A stretch of DNA of 64,000 nt from Lachnospiraceae bacterium. GTDB lineage: Bacteria; Bacillota; Clostridia; Lachnospirales; Lachnospiraceae. Location of the stretch: assembly GCA_004558185.1 (NCBI GenBank), contig SFDP01000003.1:1-64000 (forward strand), read 5' to 3'. The notes beneath the pieces are model-generated. The model did not search any database and had not been told where the DNA came from. It saw only the letters and a list, made by a program, of their open reading frames with translations. The translations under genes and the position numbers were made by a program. Within the stretch, counting starts at the first letter, position 1. Each line of letters opens with the position of its first letter. Positions 10,136 through 18,355 of this stretch are shown in pieces.

Positions 10136-10195
10136 AAAAACACTTGCACATCTGCAGGGCAGAAAAAGACGAGATGGAACGAAATGGAGGATGTC

Positions 10196-11044
10196 ATGAA
10201 ACCGAGTTTTTTAGATAGAATGGAAAGAAGATTGGGGAAATATGCTATACATAATCTTTCCCTGTATTTGATTATCTGCTATGCCTTTGGGTATATTATT
10301 CAAATAGTAAATCCCAATTTTTTCTATTATCTGACACTGGAGCCCTTTTATATTTTGAAGGGTCAGATCTGGAGGCTGATTACCTGGATACTGGTACCCC
10401 CCTCCAACAGTTATATTTTTTTCGTGCTGATCATGCTTTATTTTTATTACACTATAGGGAATAATATGGAAAGAGTGTGGGGAACCTTTCGCTACAATGT
10501 ATACCTGTTTTCCGGTATGCTGTTTACCATTTTGGGAGCTTTTTTAACCTATGCCATTTATTTTTTCGGCTATGGGACAACGGCATTGATTGGAGGCAGT
10601 GTCAGCACATACTATATAAATATGTCGATTTTTCTGGCCTATGCAGCTACCTTTCCACAGATGCAGGTAGTCATGCTGCTGTTGTTTATTCCGGTACCAA
10701 TCCGGGTAAAGTGGTTAGGGATCATTTATGGTGTAATGCTGGTATTCGAAGCACTCAGGGGCAATATGGTCAGCAGAATTATGATTTTGGCCTCCCTTTT
10801 GAATTTTATTCTGTTTTTTATCGGCTCACGCAACCGGATGTATGCCTCTCCCAAGGAGATTCATCGACGGCAGGCTTATCGACAGCAGGTAAAAAAAATG
10901 CAGCCCATTACCAAGCATAAATGTGCCATTTGCGGAAGAACGGATGAATCCAACCCGGAACTGGAATTTCGTTTCTGTTCCAAATGTAACGGGAATTATG
11001 AATACTGTCAGGATCATCTGTTTACTCATGAGCATATTCGCTAA
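10196..11044 (+). CDS. Rhomboid-like membrane protein with C-terminal zinc ribbon
   Basis: Protein of 282 aa with about six hydrophobic segments over residues 20-215, then a basic linker and a tail with CAICGR, FCSKC and a Cys/His cluster near the end (YCQDH, THEH) that would bind one or two zinc ions. The fold and segment pattern resemble rhomboid/derlin proteins, with the WR motif in loop 1 (IWRLITW). The catalytic GxSG is not kept, as GGSVS is found, and I see no clear catalytic His, so proteolysis is unlikely. The start is ATG 10196 because GGAGG ends 5 nt upstream; ATG 10184 lacks a ribosome site. It is probably the first gene of the group that follows. Function unknown. Confidence 0.7.
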   Translation: MKPSFLDRMERRLGKYAIHNLSLYLIICYAFGYIIQIVNPNFFYYLTLEPFYILKGQIWRLITWILVPPSNSYIFFVLIMLYFYYTIGNNMERVWGTFRYNVYLFSGMLFTILGAFLTYAIYFFGYGTTALIGGSVSTYYINMSIFLAYAATFPQMQVVMLLLFIPVPIRVKWLGIIYGVMLVFEALRGNMVSRIMILASLLNFILFFIGSRNRMYASPKEIHRRQAYRQQVKKMQPITKHKCAICGRTDESNPELEFRFCSKCNGNYEYCQDHLFTHEHIR

Positions 11045-11140
11045 ATCAAGATAGAACTCTGCCGGCTGTAAGTAGAAAAGAAAAAGTAACTGCTTGGCAG
11101 GCGCAGATTTAATAGATCAGATAAGGAATGGAAGGAAAAG

Positions 11141-11884
11141 ATGAATCAGGAAATGCAGTTTGCCAAAGCCCTAGAGGATATCCGGGGGTTGGCCAGAGAA
11201 CAGGGGAATACCGTTAGCAGAAAGCAGGTGGAGGAGACCTTTGGAGCCATCGAAATTCAAGGAACGCAGCTTGAGCCGGTATACGAATATCTCCACAGCA
11301 AGAACATCGGTATTGATCAGCCGGTGAATATTGAGCAGGTATTGAGCCCCGATGACCGGGATTATCTTAGCCGGTATATCCAGTCCCTGACCCGGCTGCC
11401 TGCTTTGAGTGAAGGGCAGAGAAGAGCCTTTTTAATGGCTGCAATGGCTGGAGAAGAGGAGGGAAAGGAGAGGATTCTCCAATTCTTCCTGCCCAGGGTT
11501 GTGGATATTGCCAAGTTGTACAGCGGTCAGGGAATGCTTCTGGAGGATCTGATCGGAGAAGGAAATGTGGCTCTTGCCCTGGGCGTGGAGATGCTGGGCT
11601 GTGCAGAGGAACCGGAGGAAGCAGAGGGAATGCTGGCCAAAATGATTATGGATGCCATGGAAGAAGCGATTGGAAATGACCTTCAGGCAAGACAGGCAGA
11701 TAGAGAGCTTGCAGAGAAGGTGAATCATGTCTGGGAGCAGGCAAAGGAACTGGCAGAGAGCCTTCAGCGTAAGGTGACGGTAAGGGAGCTGGCAGAGGAG
11801 GCAGGCTTCAGTGAGGAAGCCATTCGGGAGGCTCTTCGATTAAGCGGAAATAAGATTGAGCACATTGCCAATGATGAGGAATAG
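11141..11884 (+). CDS. Sigma-70-like protein lacking regions 2.4 and 4
   Basis: Acidic protein of 247 aa. Residues about 1-60 resemble sigma region 1.1. Residues 85-150 resemble the start of region 2, the core-binding part: LPRVVDIAKLYSGQGM and LLEDLIGEGNVALALG match the sigma pattern NLRLVVSIAK-Y-G-G and DLIQEGN-GL. The segment that should melt and read the -10 box (aromatic FSTYA-WWIRQ) is replaced by a Glu/Met-rich stretch (155-185). A region-3-like helix-turn-helix follows (KVTVRELAEEAGFSEEAI, 211-228), and there is no region 4. It could bind core polymerase without reading a promoter, acting as a decoy or modulator; this is inference. It lies 17 nt before an unknown gene that is probably co-transcribed. 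Confidence 0.6.
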   Translation: MNQEMQFAKALEDIRGLAREQGNTVSRKQVEETFGAIEIQGTQLEPVYEYLHSKNIGIDQPVNIEQVLSPDDRDYLSRYIQSLTRLPALSEGQRRAFLMAAMAGEEEGKERILQFFLPRVVDIAKLYSGQGMLLEDLIGEGNVALALGVEMLGCAEEPEEAEGMLAKMIMDAMEEAIGNDLQARQADRELAEKVNHVWEQAKELAESLQRKVTVRELAEEAGFSEEAIREALRLSGNKIEHIANDEE

Positions 11885-11901
11885 ACAGAAGGAAGATACG
11901 G

Positions 11902-12309
11902 ATGGAAAATCAGGATTTCAAATATGTCTGCCAGGACATTACCAATTTATATATCGGAGCCAGACTCAGCTATCAGGAACTGATGGAGAAGGATGAGGTA
12001 CCATTCAAGCTGAAGATGATTTTTTCCCGTTATATGCTTAAAGAGGTGGCAGGAGAAACCAGAATTGAAGACCATATCTTTTATCTGGAGGAAACCAGCC
12101 TTTCTTATCTGGCATACAAGCAGATGAAGGCCAGATTTACCTTGTCTGTCTGGCAGGAGAAAGAAGGAAGAAGGGCAGCCGGTTATCGGCGGCGGCCATA
12201 TCCTATCTGGGAAATTTTAGGAAATAAAGAGCTGATGGAGAAGAAAGATCAGATTATTGTCGAGGAGCTCCATCTTACGAAGCTGGGGCTTATGAGGATC
12301 AGCGGCTAG
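11902..12309 (+). CDS. Hypothetical protein, 135 aa
   Basis: I do not recognise this protein. It is mixed alpha/beta, without signal peptide, membrane segment or Cys motif, and with a basic stretch in the middle (EGRRAAGYRRRPYP). It starts 17 nt after the sigma-like gene and ends 38 nt before the M16C peptidase gene, so it probably belongs to one transcript with them. GAAGGAAGATACGG precedes the start as ribosome site. The coding composition matches the neighbours, so it is likely a real gene. Confidence 0.65.
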   Translation: MENQDFKYVCQDITNLYIGARLSYQELMEKDEVPFKLKMIFSRYMLKEVAGETRIEDHIFYLEETSLSYLAYKQMKARFTLSVWQEKEGRRAAGYRRRPYPIWEILGNKELMEKKDQIIVEELHLTKLGLMRISG

Positions 12310-12347
12310 AAGAAAAACAGAGACAGCGATCAAGAAGGGAGAAGGGA

Positions 12348-15260
12348 ATGAGAAAAGTGGATGCTTATGAAATAATAGAGAAAAGAGAGATAGAGGAGCT
12401 TCGCAGTACAGCATACCTGTTAAGACATAAAAAAACCAACGCCAGAGTGATTTTAATGGAGAATGATGATGAAAATAAGGTATTTTACATCGGCTTTCGA
12501 ACCACACCGGAAGAAAGCACAGGGGTTGCTCATATTTTGGAGCATTCTGTTCTTTGCGGCTCCAGGAATTTTCCGGTAAAGGATCCCTTTATTGAACTGG
12601 CTAAGGGTTCTCTGAACACCTTTTTAAATGCCATGACCTATCCGGATAAAACGGTTTATCCGGTGGCAAGCTGTAACGATAAGGATTTCCAAAATCTGAT
12701 GCATATCTATCTGGATGCAGTTTTCTACCCGAACATTTATGCACATGACCTCACCTTTAAGCAGGAGGGCTGGCATTATGAAATGGAGGAGGAGAGCAGC
12801 CCGCTTATCATAAACGGAGTAGTATACAATGAGATGAAGGGAGCCTTTTCCTCGCCTGATGATGTGCTGGAGAGAGAAATCTTAAATTCTCTTTTTCCGG
12901 ACAATGCTTATCGGGAAGAGTCCGGCGGAGATCCGGATCATATACCGGAGCTGACCTATGAGCACTTTATTCAGATTCATCAGACCTATTATCACCCTTC
13001 CAACAGCTATATCTATCTTTATGGGAATATGGATATGGCCCAAAAGCTGGAATTCCTGGATCAGGAATATTTATCGCATTATGAACCCCTGAAGGTGGAT
13101 TCTGAAATTGCTCATCAGGCGCCTTTTGAGAAGCCGGTGGAGCTGATTAAGCAATATTCTCTGGGGGAGGGCGAAGAGCTTTCGGACAGTACCTATTTAA
13201 GCTATAATACAGCCTTTGAGACCAATCTTGACCCCATGCACTATCTGGCCTTCAAGATTCTGGATTATGCCCTTTGCTCCTCGCCGGCAGCTCCCCTGAA
13301 AAAGGCGCTTCTGGATGCGGGAATCGGAAAAGACGTTTATGGCTTTTACGACAGTGGAATAAAACAGCCTTATTTCAGTGTCATTGCCAAAAAGGCCAAC
13401 AAGGAGCAGAAGGAAAAATTTGTTTCTCTGATTGAAGCTACCCTGAAGGAACTCTGTCGGGTGGGAATCAACAAGGATTCTTTGAAGGCGGCGTTGAATT
13501 ACTATGAATTCAAATACCGGGAGGGGGATTTCGGTTCTTATCCCCCAGGGCTGATGTATGGCCTGCAGATTTTGGACAGTTGGCTTTACGATGACCATAA
13601 GCCCTTCATTCATGTTGCTGCCGGGGAAACCTTTGGGGCTTTAAGGGATAAGCTGGATACTGACTATTTCGAAGGGCTGGTGCTGAAATACCTGCTTGAC
13701 AATCCTCACAAAACCATTCTTATGGTAGAGCCGGTAGTTAATCTGGCGGCAGAAAAGGAGGCAGCTCTCAAAGAGAGGCTTGAGGCATATAAGGCCTCAT
13801 TGAGTAAAGAAGAGATCAGGCAGATCGTTAAACAGACTAAGGAACTGCATAAGTATCAGGAACAGGAGAATACTCCCGAAGAGCTTGCCTGTATTCCTCT
13901 TTTGAAGAGGGAAGATATTAAGAAGGAGGCAGAGCCTCTCCATAATTGTTTAAAAGCAATCGGTAATCGGCCAAGCCTTTATCATGATGTTTACACCAAT
14001 GGAATCGGCTACTTCCGACTTCTTTTTAATGCCAAAGGAGTGCCGGCTCATAAGCTGACCTATCTGGGGATTTTAAAATATGTACTAGGCTATGTGGATA
14101 CAGCCTCTCATTCCTATGGAGATCTCTATCATCAGATTTATATGGAAACCGGAGGGATTACTCCGGCCATTAATGTTTATCTGAATTCCAAGAATCTGGA
14201 GGATTATCGGGTAACCTTCGAGTGGAAGGTAAAGGCCTTTGAAACCAACCTTCCCAAGGCCGTTTCTCTATTGAAGGAAATCATCCTCGAATCCGTTTTC
14301 ACGGATGAAAACCGCCTGTATGAGATTCTGGCAGAGCTGAAATCCAGAATGGAAGCAGATATGCTTCAGGCAGGTCATCGGGTTGCCGTGTCCAGAGCCA
14401 CCTCCTATTTCAGCCTTTCAGGAGCCATTACGGAGCAGATTAACGGGCTGCCCCTTTATCGTATGGTAAGCGATCTGGAGAAAAATTTCCTGCAAAAAAA
14501 GGAGGAGCTTCAAACTCAACTGCGGGAAGTATGTGACCTTCTTTTTGCTGAAGGAAATCTGATGTATGACTATACCGGAAGTGAAGCGGGCTACGAAGAA
14601 TTCAGCAAAGCGGTGGAGGGCTTTGTTCGGCAGTTGCCCAAGGGAATGGATAAAATAGAGAGCTTCAAGCTGGAAAAAGACAGGAAGCAGGAGGGCTTTA
14701 TTACTGCCGGTCAGGTACAGTATGTGGCGAAGGCAGGCAACTTTGTGACGAAGGGACTCCCTTATACTGGGGCCTTAAGGGTACTTAAGGTGATCATGGG
14801 TTACGATTATCTGTGGAACCAGGTAAGAGTGAAGGGGGGAGCCTATGGCTGTATGTCCGGCTTTGCCAAAAACGGAGACAGCTATTTTGTTTCATATCGG
14901 GATCCCAATCTGGAAAAAACCCTTCAGGTATACCGGAATGCAGTGGATTATCTGAAAGAGTTTTCAGGTGAGGAAAGAACCATGACGCAATACATTATCG
15001 GAGCAGTCAGTGAGCTGGATATTCCGCTCACTCCTCAGGCAAAGGGACTTCGTTCCTTAAGTGCCTTTATGACGAATCAGAATGAACAGGATTTTCAACA
15101 GGAGAGAGATCAGCTTCTTGCAGTAACCGGAGAGGAGATTCGAGGACTTTCGGCTTATATTGAGGCTGTTTTAGCAGATGACTGTCTTTGCGTGGTAGGA
15201 ACGGGAAACAAAATTAAAGAAAATGAGGAGCTGTTTAAGCATATAGAAAACCTGTTGTAA
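12348..15260 (+). CDS. M16C zinc metallopeptidase (presequence-protease type)
   Basis: Insulinase-family peptidase of 970 aa, the usual length of the M16C subfamily (PreP, falcilysin). The inverted zinc motif HILEH is at 62-66, with a further ligand expected in the NEMKGAFSSPDD segment. Two homologous halves and a long M16C-associated middle region form a closing chamber that degrades unstructured peptides. There is no signal peptide, so it is cytoplasmic and probably clears peptides. A strong ribosome site (GGGAGAAGGGA) is right before the ATG. It follows the unknown gene by 38 nt and precedes a lipoprotein gene. Confidence 0.93.
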   Translation: MRKVDAYEIIEKREIEELRSTAYLLRHKKTNARVILMENDDENKVFYIGFRTTPEESTGVAHILEHSVLCGSRNFPVKDPFIELAKGSLNTFLNAMTYPDKTVYPVASCNDKDFQNLMHIYLDAVFYPNIYAHDLTFKQEGWHYEMEEESSPLIINGVVYNEMKGAFSSPDDVLEREILNSLFPDNAYREESGGDPDHIPELTYEHFIQIHQTYYHPSNSYIYLYGNMDMAQKLEFLDQEYLSHYEPLKVDSEIAHQAPFEKPVELIKQYSLGEGEELSDSTYLSYNTAFETNLDPMHYLAFKILDYALCSSPAAPLKKALLDAGIGKDVYGFYDSGIKQPYFSVIAKKANKEQKEKFVSLIEATLKELCRVGINKDSLKAALNYYEFKYREGDFGSYPPGLMYGLQILDSWLYDDHKPFIHVAAGETFGALRDKLDTDYFEGLVLKYLLDNPHKTILMVEPVVNLAAEKEAALKERLEAYKASLSKEEIRQIVKQTKELHKYQEQENTPEELACIPLLKREDIKKEAEPLHNCLKAIGNRPSLYHDVYTNGIGYFRLLFNAKGVPAHKLTYLGILKYVLGYVDTASHSYGDLYHQIYMETGGITPAINVYLNSKNLEDYRVTFEWKVKAFETNLPKAVSLLKEIILESVFTDENRLYEILAELKSRMEADMLQAGHRVAVSRATSYFSLSGAITEQINGLPLYRMVSDLEKNFLQKKEELQTQLREVCDLLFAEGNLMYDYTGSEAGYEEFSKAVEGFVRQLPKGMDKIESFKLEKDRKQEGFITAGQVQYVAKAGNFVTKGLPYTGALRVLKVIMGYDYLWNQVRVKGGAYGCMSGFAKNGDSYFVSYRDPNLEKTLQVYRNAVDYLKEFSGEERTMTQYIIGAVSELDIPLTPQAKGLRSLSAFMTNQNEQDFQQERDQLLAVTGEEIRGLSAYIEAVLADDCLCVVGTGNKIKENEELFKHIENLL

Positions 15261-15310
15261 AAGCATTAGTGTAATAGACACATTAACCATTGGTGTCGGA
15301 GGGAGGTTCA

Positions 15311-16321
15311 ATGAAGACAGAAATAACCAGAGGAATCAAAGTAATGCTGCTGTGTTTTTCAGCAGCCTGTCTGGCAGCCTGCGGCGGTGCCTCAAAAGGC
15401 GCTGACTCCTCCTCAGATATGGCCGCAGAAGCGGTGGCTTATGAGGAAGCGGCAGGGATAGCCCTCAATAACGGCGCAGCAGAAACCGGAATGGAAAGCA
15501 TTCCGGTAGAGGAAGTGGCAGATGCTGCCAGAAAACTGATCCGTACCGTAGACTTGAATGTGGAAACAGAAAGCTACGATCAGTTAATGGCAGATCTGGA
15601 AACCAGAGTGGGACAGCTTGGCGGATATATTGAATTTAAAGAGGCCTATTATGGAAATCAGTACAGCAGCGGGAGCAGAAGCGCAAGTCTGCAGATCAGA
15701 ATCCCTGCCAAAAGACTGGATGAATTTACCGATAAGGTAAAGGAAGCGGCCAACGTTACCCGGGAGAATGAATCCATAGAGGATGTTACTCTTACCTATG
15801 TGGACCTGGAAAGTCACAAAAAGATGCTGATTGCCCAGCAGGAGCGATTATTAGAGTTGTTGGAGCAGGCTCAAACGATTGAGGATATTATTACTTTGGA
15901 AGGCCGCCTCTCTGAAGTACGCTATCAGATTGAAAGTATGGAGACACAGCTTCGCACCTATGACAATCTGGTGGAATATGGTACCGTTAATCTGTACATA
16001 CAGGAGGTTGAACGCTATACGCCTCAGCCGGAGAAGGGAGCCTGGGACAGGATCAGAACCGGCTTTTCTCAAAATCTTTATCTGGTAGGAAACGGAATCA
16101 AAAATTTTGCCATAGAGTTTGTGATCGCTCTGCCCATTTTGGCAGTTTGGGCAGTAGTCATTCTTCTTCTTCTTCTGGTTTTACGTCTGATCCTTAAATG
16201 GGAAAAAAAGAAGAATGAGGAAAGAGCAGCTAAACGCAGGGAAAGAGAGGGACGGCCACCCACATCCCCCATAAGCCGGAATAACCAGAGTAAATCTGAG
16301 GAGGCTGAACAGAACAGCTAA
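15311..16321 (+). CDS. DUF4349 lipoprotein
   Basis: Protein of 336 aa with a lipobox ending in LAAC (Cys24), so it is anchored to the outer face of the membrane. A DUF4349 domain follows (about 75-255), including a long helical hairpin with heptad-like spacing (about 155-215). One transmembrane segment lies near the C terminus (about 265-290), with a basic cytoplasmic tail. Being fixed at both ends, it may span the wall-membrane gap. The start is ATG 15311, 4 nt after GGAGGGAGG; an in-frame TTG at 15290 is upstream of that site. Function is not known for the family. Confidence 0.85.
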   Translation: MKTEITRGIKVMLLCFSAACLAACGGASKGADSSSDMAAEAVAYEEAAGIALNNGAAETGMESIPVEEVADAARKLIRTVDLNVETESYDQLMADLETRVGQLGGYIEFKEAYYGNQYSSGSRSASLQIRIPAKRLDEFTDKVKEAANVTRENESIEDVTLTYVDLESHKKMLIAQQERLLELLEQAQTIEDIITLEGRLSEVRYQIESMETQLRTYDNLVEYGTVNLYIQEVERYTPQPEKGAWDRIRTGFSQNLYLVGNGIKNFAIEFVIALPILAVWAVVILLLLLVLRLILKWEKKKNEERAAKRREREGRPPTSPISRNNQSKSEEAEQNS

Positions 16322-16405
16322 GGCTGCTCTGTTCATGAGGACTGGTGTGAAAATTAAAATTTTCACTTATTTATTTGAGCAGTATCGCAAGCAAGGCTTG
16401 CGATA
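16307..16405. other. Three consecutive stem-loops between lipoprotein gene and era
   Basis: First, GAACAGAACAGC (16307-16318) pairs with GCTGCTCTGTTC (16323-16334), 11 of 12 pairs, around the stop codon. Second, GTGAAAAT (16347-16354) pairs with ATTTTCAC (16359-16366) and is followed by a T-rich run. Third, TATCGCAAGC (16383-16392) pairs perfectly with GCTTGCGATA (16396-16405) over a 3-nt loop. The second may act as a weak terminator. The third is close before era and could affect its translation. Confidence 0.5.
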
Positions 16406-16433
16406 TACATGGGGATTAGAATAGAAAAAGGAA

Positions 16434-17348
16434 ATGCAAGAAATTATGGAAAACAAGTTTAAATCGGGTTTTGTCACATTGATTGGACGGCCTAATGTGG
16501 GAAAGTCCACATTGATGAACTGCATAATCGGGCAGAAAATTGCCATTACCTCCCATAAGCCGCAGACCACCAGAAACCGGATTCAGACCGTCTATACGGA
16601 TGAACGGGGGCAGATTGTCTTTTTGGACACACCGGGTATCCATAAGGCTAAAAATAAGCTGGGAAGTTATATGGTTCATGCGGCAAAGAGAACCATTGCA
16701 GAGGTAGACGTGATCCTCTGGCTGGTGGAGCCCAGTACCTTTATCGGTGCAGGAGAAAGGCATATTATTGAACAACTGAAGGCAGTGAAAACCCCCGTTA
16801 TTTTGGTGATCAACAAGATTGATACGGTAAAAAGAGAGGAAATTCTGAGGTTTATTGATGCTTACCGCAGAGAATTGGATTTTGCGGAAATCGTTCCTGT
16901 GTCAGCGTTAAAAAAAGACAATGTGGATGTTTTGCTGGACTGCATCATGAAATATCTGCCGGAAGGAATTCCCTTTTATGATGAAGATACCGTTACCGAT
17001 CAGCCCCAGCGTCAAATTGCCGCAGAGCTGGTGCGGGAGAAGATATTAAAATGTCTGGATGAGGAAATCCCCCATGGTGTAGCGGTGGCCATCGACAGCA
17101 TGAAATGGAAGGGAAGAATCTGCCATATTGATGCAACCATCGTCTGTGAAAAAGACAGTCATAAGGGTATGATCATCGGTAAGCAGGGTAAGATGCTGAA
17201 GAAAATAGGCTCATTGGCCAGGCCGGAAATTGAGGATATGTTGGAATGTCAGGTGAATCTTCAGCTTTGGGTAAAGGTGAAGCGGGACTGGAGAGACAGT
17301 GATTTTTTACTGAAAAATTTTGGCTATAATCCGAAAGATAACGAATAG
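16434..17348 (+). CDS. era: GTPase Era
   Basis: Essential GTPase that binds 16S rRNA and helps mature the 30S subunit. Length 304 aa, as expected. G1 GRPNVGKS (18-25), the TTRNRI switch region, G3 DTPG (65-68) and G4 NKID (127-130) are complete, and a C-terminal KH domain has GKQGKMLKKIG. ATG 16434 lies right after AAAAAGGA; ATG 16446 is a possible alternative, and the ribosome site does not decide. It heads the era-yqzL-recO order typical of Firmicutes. Confidence 0.97.
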   Translation: MQEIMENKFKSGFVTLIGRPNVGKSTLMNCIIGQKIAITSHKPQTTRNRIQTVYTDERGQIVFLDTPGIHKAKNKLGSYMVHAAKRTIAEVDVILWLVEPSTFIGAGERHIIEQLKAVKTPVILVINKIDTVKREEILRFIDAYRRELDFAEIVPVSALKKDNVDVLLDCIMKYLPEGIPFYDEDTVTDQPQRQIAAELVREKILKCLDEEIPHGVAVAIDSMKWKGRICHIDATIVCEKDSHKGMIIGKQGKMLKKIGSLARPEIEDMLECQVNLQLWVKVKRDWRDSDFLLKNFGYNPKDNE

Positions 17349-17449
17349 AAAATCAAAATAAGCAAACCCTAATCTCAGGAAGGGTGATATGATACTGATC
17401 ATATGCAGCCGGATGAAACACAAACAGGACAAGATTGGGGGATATGCGG

Positions 17450-17611
17450 ATGACTAAAGAAGCCGGCTGGAAACAGTTTATGACTACCGGGAAGGTGGAG
17501 GATTATCTACAGTTTAAGGCAATAAAAGAGGATACAGGCAGCAAAAAAGATACCAAGGGAGAGAATTCTCATGCAGGATTTGATCAAAGTAACAGGGATT
17601 GTTTTAAGTAG
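17450..17611 (+). CDS. yqzL: YqzL-like small protein
   Basis: A 53-aa open frame with the YqzL-family pattern W-F--TG-++-YL-+K, seen as GWKQFMTTGKVEDYLQFK. It sits between era and recO, exactly where Bacilli and Clostridia carry yqzL. GGGGG ends about 8 nt before ATG 17450; ATG 17444 is in frame but too close to it. Its 3' end overlaps recO by 41 nt in another frame, which suggests translational coupling. The C-terminal 25 residues are charged and low in complexity and look less conserved. Function unknown. Confidence 0.7.
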   Translation: MTKEAGWKQFMTTGKVEDYLQFKAIKEDTGSKKDTKGENSHAGFDQSNRDCFK

Positions 17612-18218
17612 TACCCCCGCAGGAGAATACGACCGGCGTCTGGTACTGCTGACCAAAGAAAGAGGCAAGGTGACGGCCTTTGCCAAGGGAGCCAGGAGGC
17701 AGAATTCCAAACTGGTGGCAGCTACCGGCCTCTTTGCTTTCGGAATGTTTACTCTCTATCCCACAAGAAGCGCCTATACTTTGACGGATGCGCAGATTTC
17801 GCAATATTTTGAAGAACTTCGGGTGGACTTCGAGGGAGCCTATTACGGAATGTATTTTTTAGAATTATGCGATTATTACGGAAGAGAGAATAACGATGAA
17901 AAGGAGCTGCTGAAGCTGCTATATCAGTCGCTAAGGGCTTTGACGGTGAAAAGTCTGCCGCATAAGCTGGTCAGGGTAGTTTTTGAGATGAAGGCCATGG
18001 TGGTTAACGGGGAGTTTCCGGGGATGCCGAGGGAAGGAGTGTGGCAGGATTCCACCTGCTATGCGGTGCGGTTTATAGAAGAAGCAGGAATAGAGAAATT
18101 ATATACCTTTACGGTCAGTGACCAGGTGCTGGCAGAACTGCAGAATATTGCAGATATTTACCGAAAACGGTACATAGACCGAAAAATGAAGAGCTTAGAG
18201 ATGCTGTCCTTAATGTGA
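17571..18218 (+). CDS. recO: DNA repair protein RecO
   Basis: Recombination mediator that, with RecR, loads RecA onto SSB-coated DNA. The N-terminal OB fold begins VTGIVLSSTPAGEYDRRL, and FAKGARR matches the conserved basic segment. Length 215 aa, shorter than the roughly 250 aa of many homologues. The CxxC zinc motif found in some RecO proteins is absent. The ribosome site AAGGGAGAG is just upstream, inside yqzL. A terminator overlaps the 3' end. Confidence 0.92.
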   Translation: MQDLIKVTGIVLSSTPAGEYDRRLVLLTKERGKVTAFAKGARRQNSKLVAATGLFAFGMFTLYPTRSAYTLTDAQISQYFEELRVDFEGAYYGMYFLELCDYYGRENNDEKELLKLLYQSLRALTVKSLPHKLVRVVFEMKAMVVNGEFPGMPREGVWQDSTCYAVRFIEEAGIEKLYTFTVSDQVLAELQNIADIYRKRYIDRKMKSLEMLSLM

Positions 18219-18229
18219 CAGCATTTTTT
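18201..18229 (+). terminator. Terminator of era-yqzL-recO
   Basis: ATGCTGTC (18201-18208) pairs perfectly with GACAGCAT (18217-18224), followed by a run of six T. The stem begins inside recO and spans its stop codon. Confidence 0.85.
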
Positions 18230-18257
18230 GCGAAGGGGAATTCTTCGCTATAGGGAG

Positions 18258-18286
18258 TTGAAAAACATGAGCATCTCGGGTATAAT
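18258..18286 (+). promoter_or_regulatory. Promoter of glyS
   Basis: TTGAAA (18258-18263), 17 bp, TATAAT (18281-18286). This is near-consensus with ideal spacing and lies just after the recO terminator. No T-box elements are visible in the 60-nt leader. Confidence 0.85.
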
Positions 18287-18355
18287 GTAGCGTGATTACC
18301 CGGGGCTTATGCCCATATGGGAAGGAGATTGTAACAAAACAGAAGGAGACAGAGC

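Larger units (their letters stand above)
9881..10195. other. Divergent intergenic regulatory region
   Basis: The only gene-free stretch above 300 bp in the window. It holds a promoter for each of the two divergent genes and a cluster of short TAGTAATA/TAATAGT repeats next to the minus-strand start site. The rest is AT-rich, and no small open frame with a ribosome site was seen. Confidence 0.7.

Noticed and set aside
18287-18355. T-box leaders before glyS, alaS or thrC
   Set aside because: The leaders are short and lack the conserved T-box sequence and an antiterminator hairpin.
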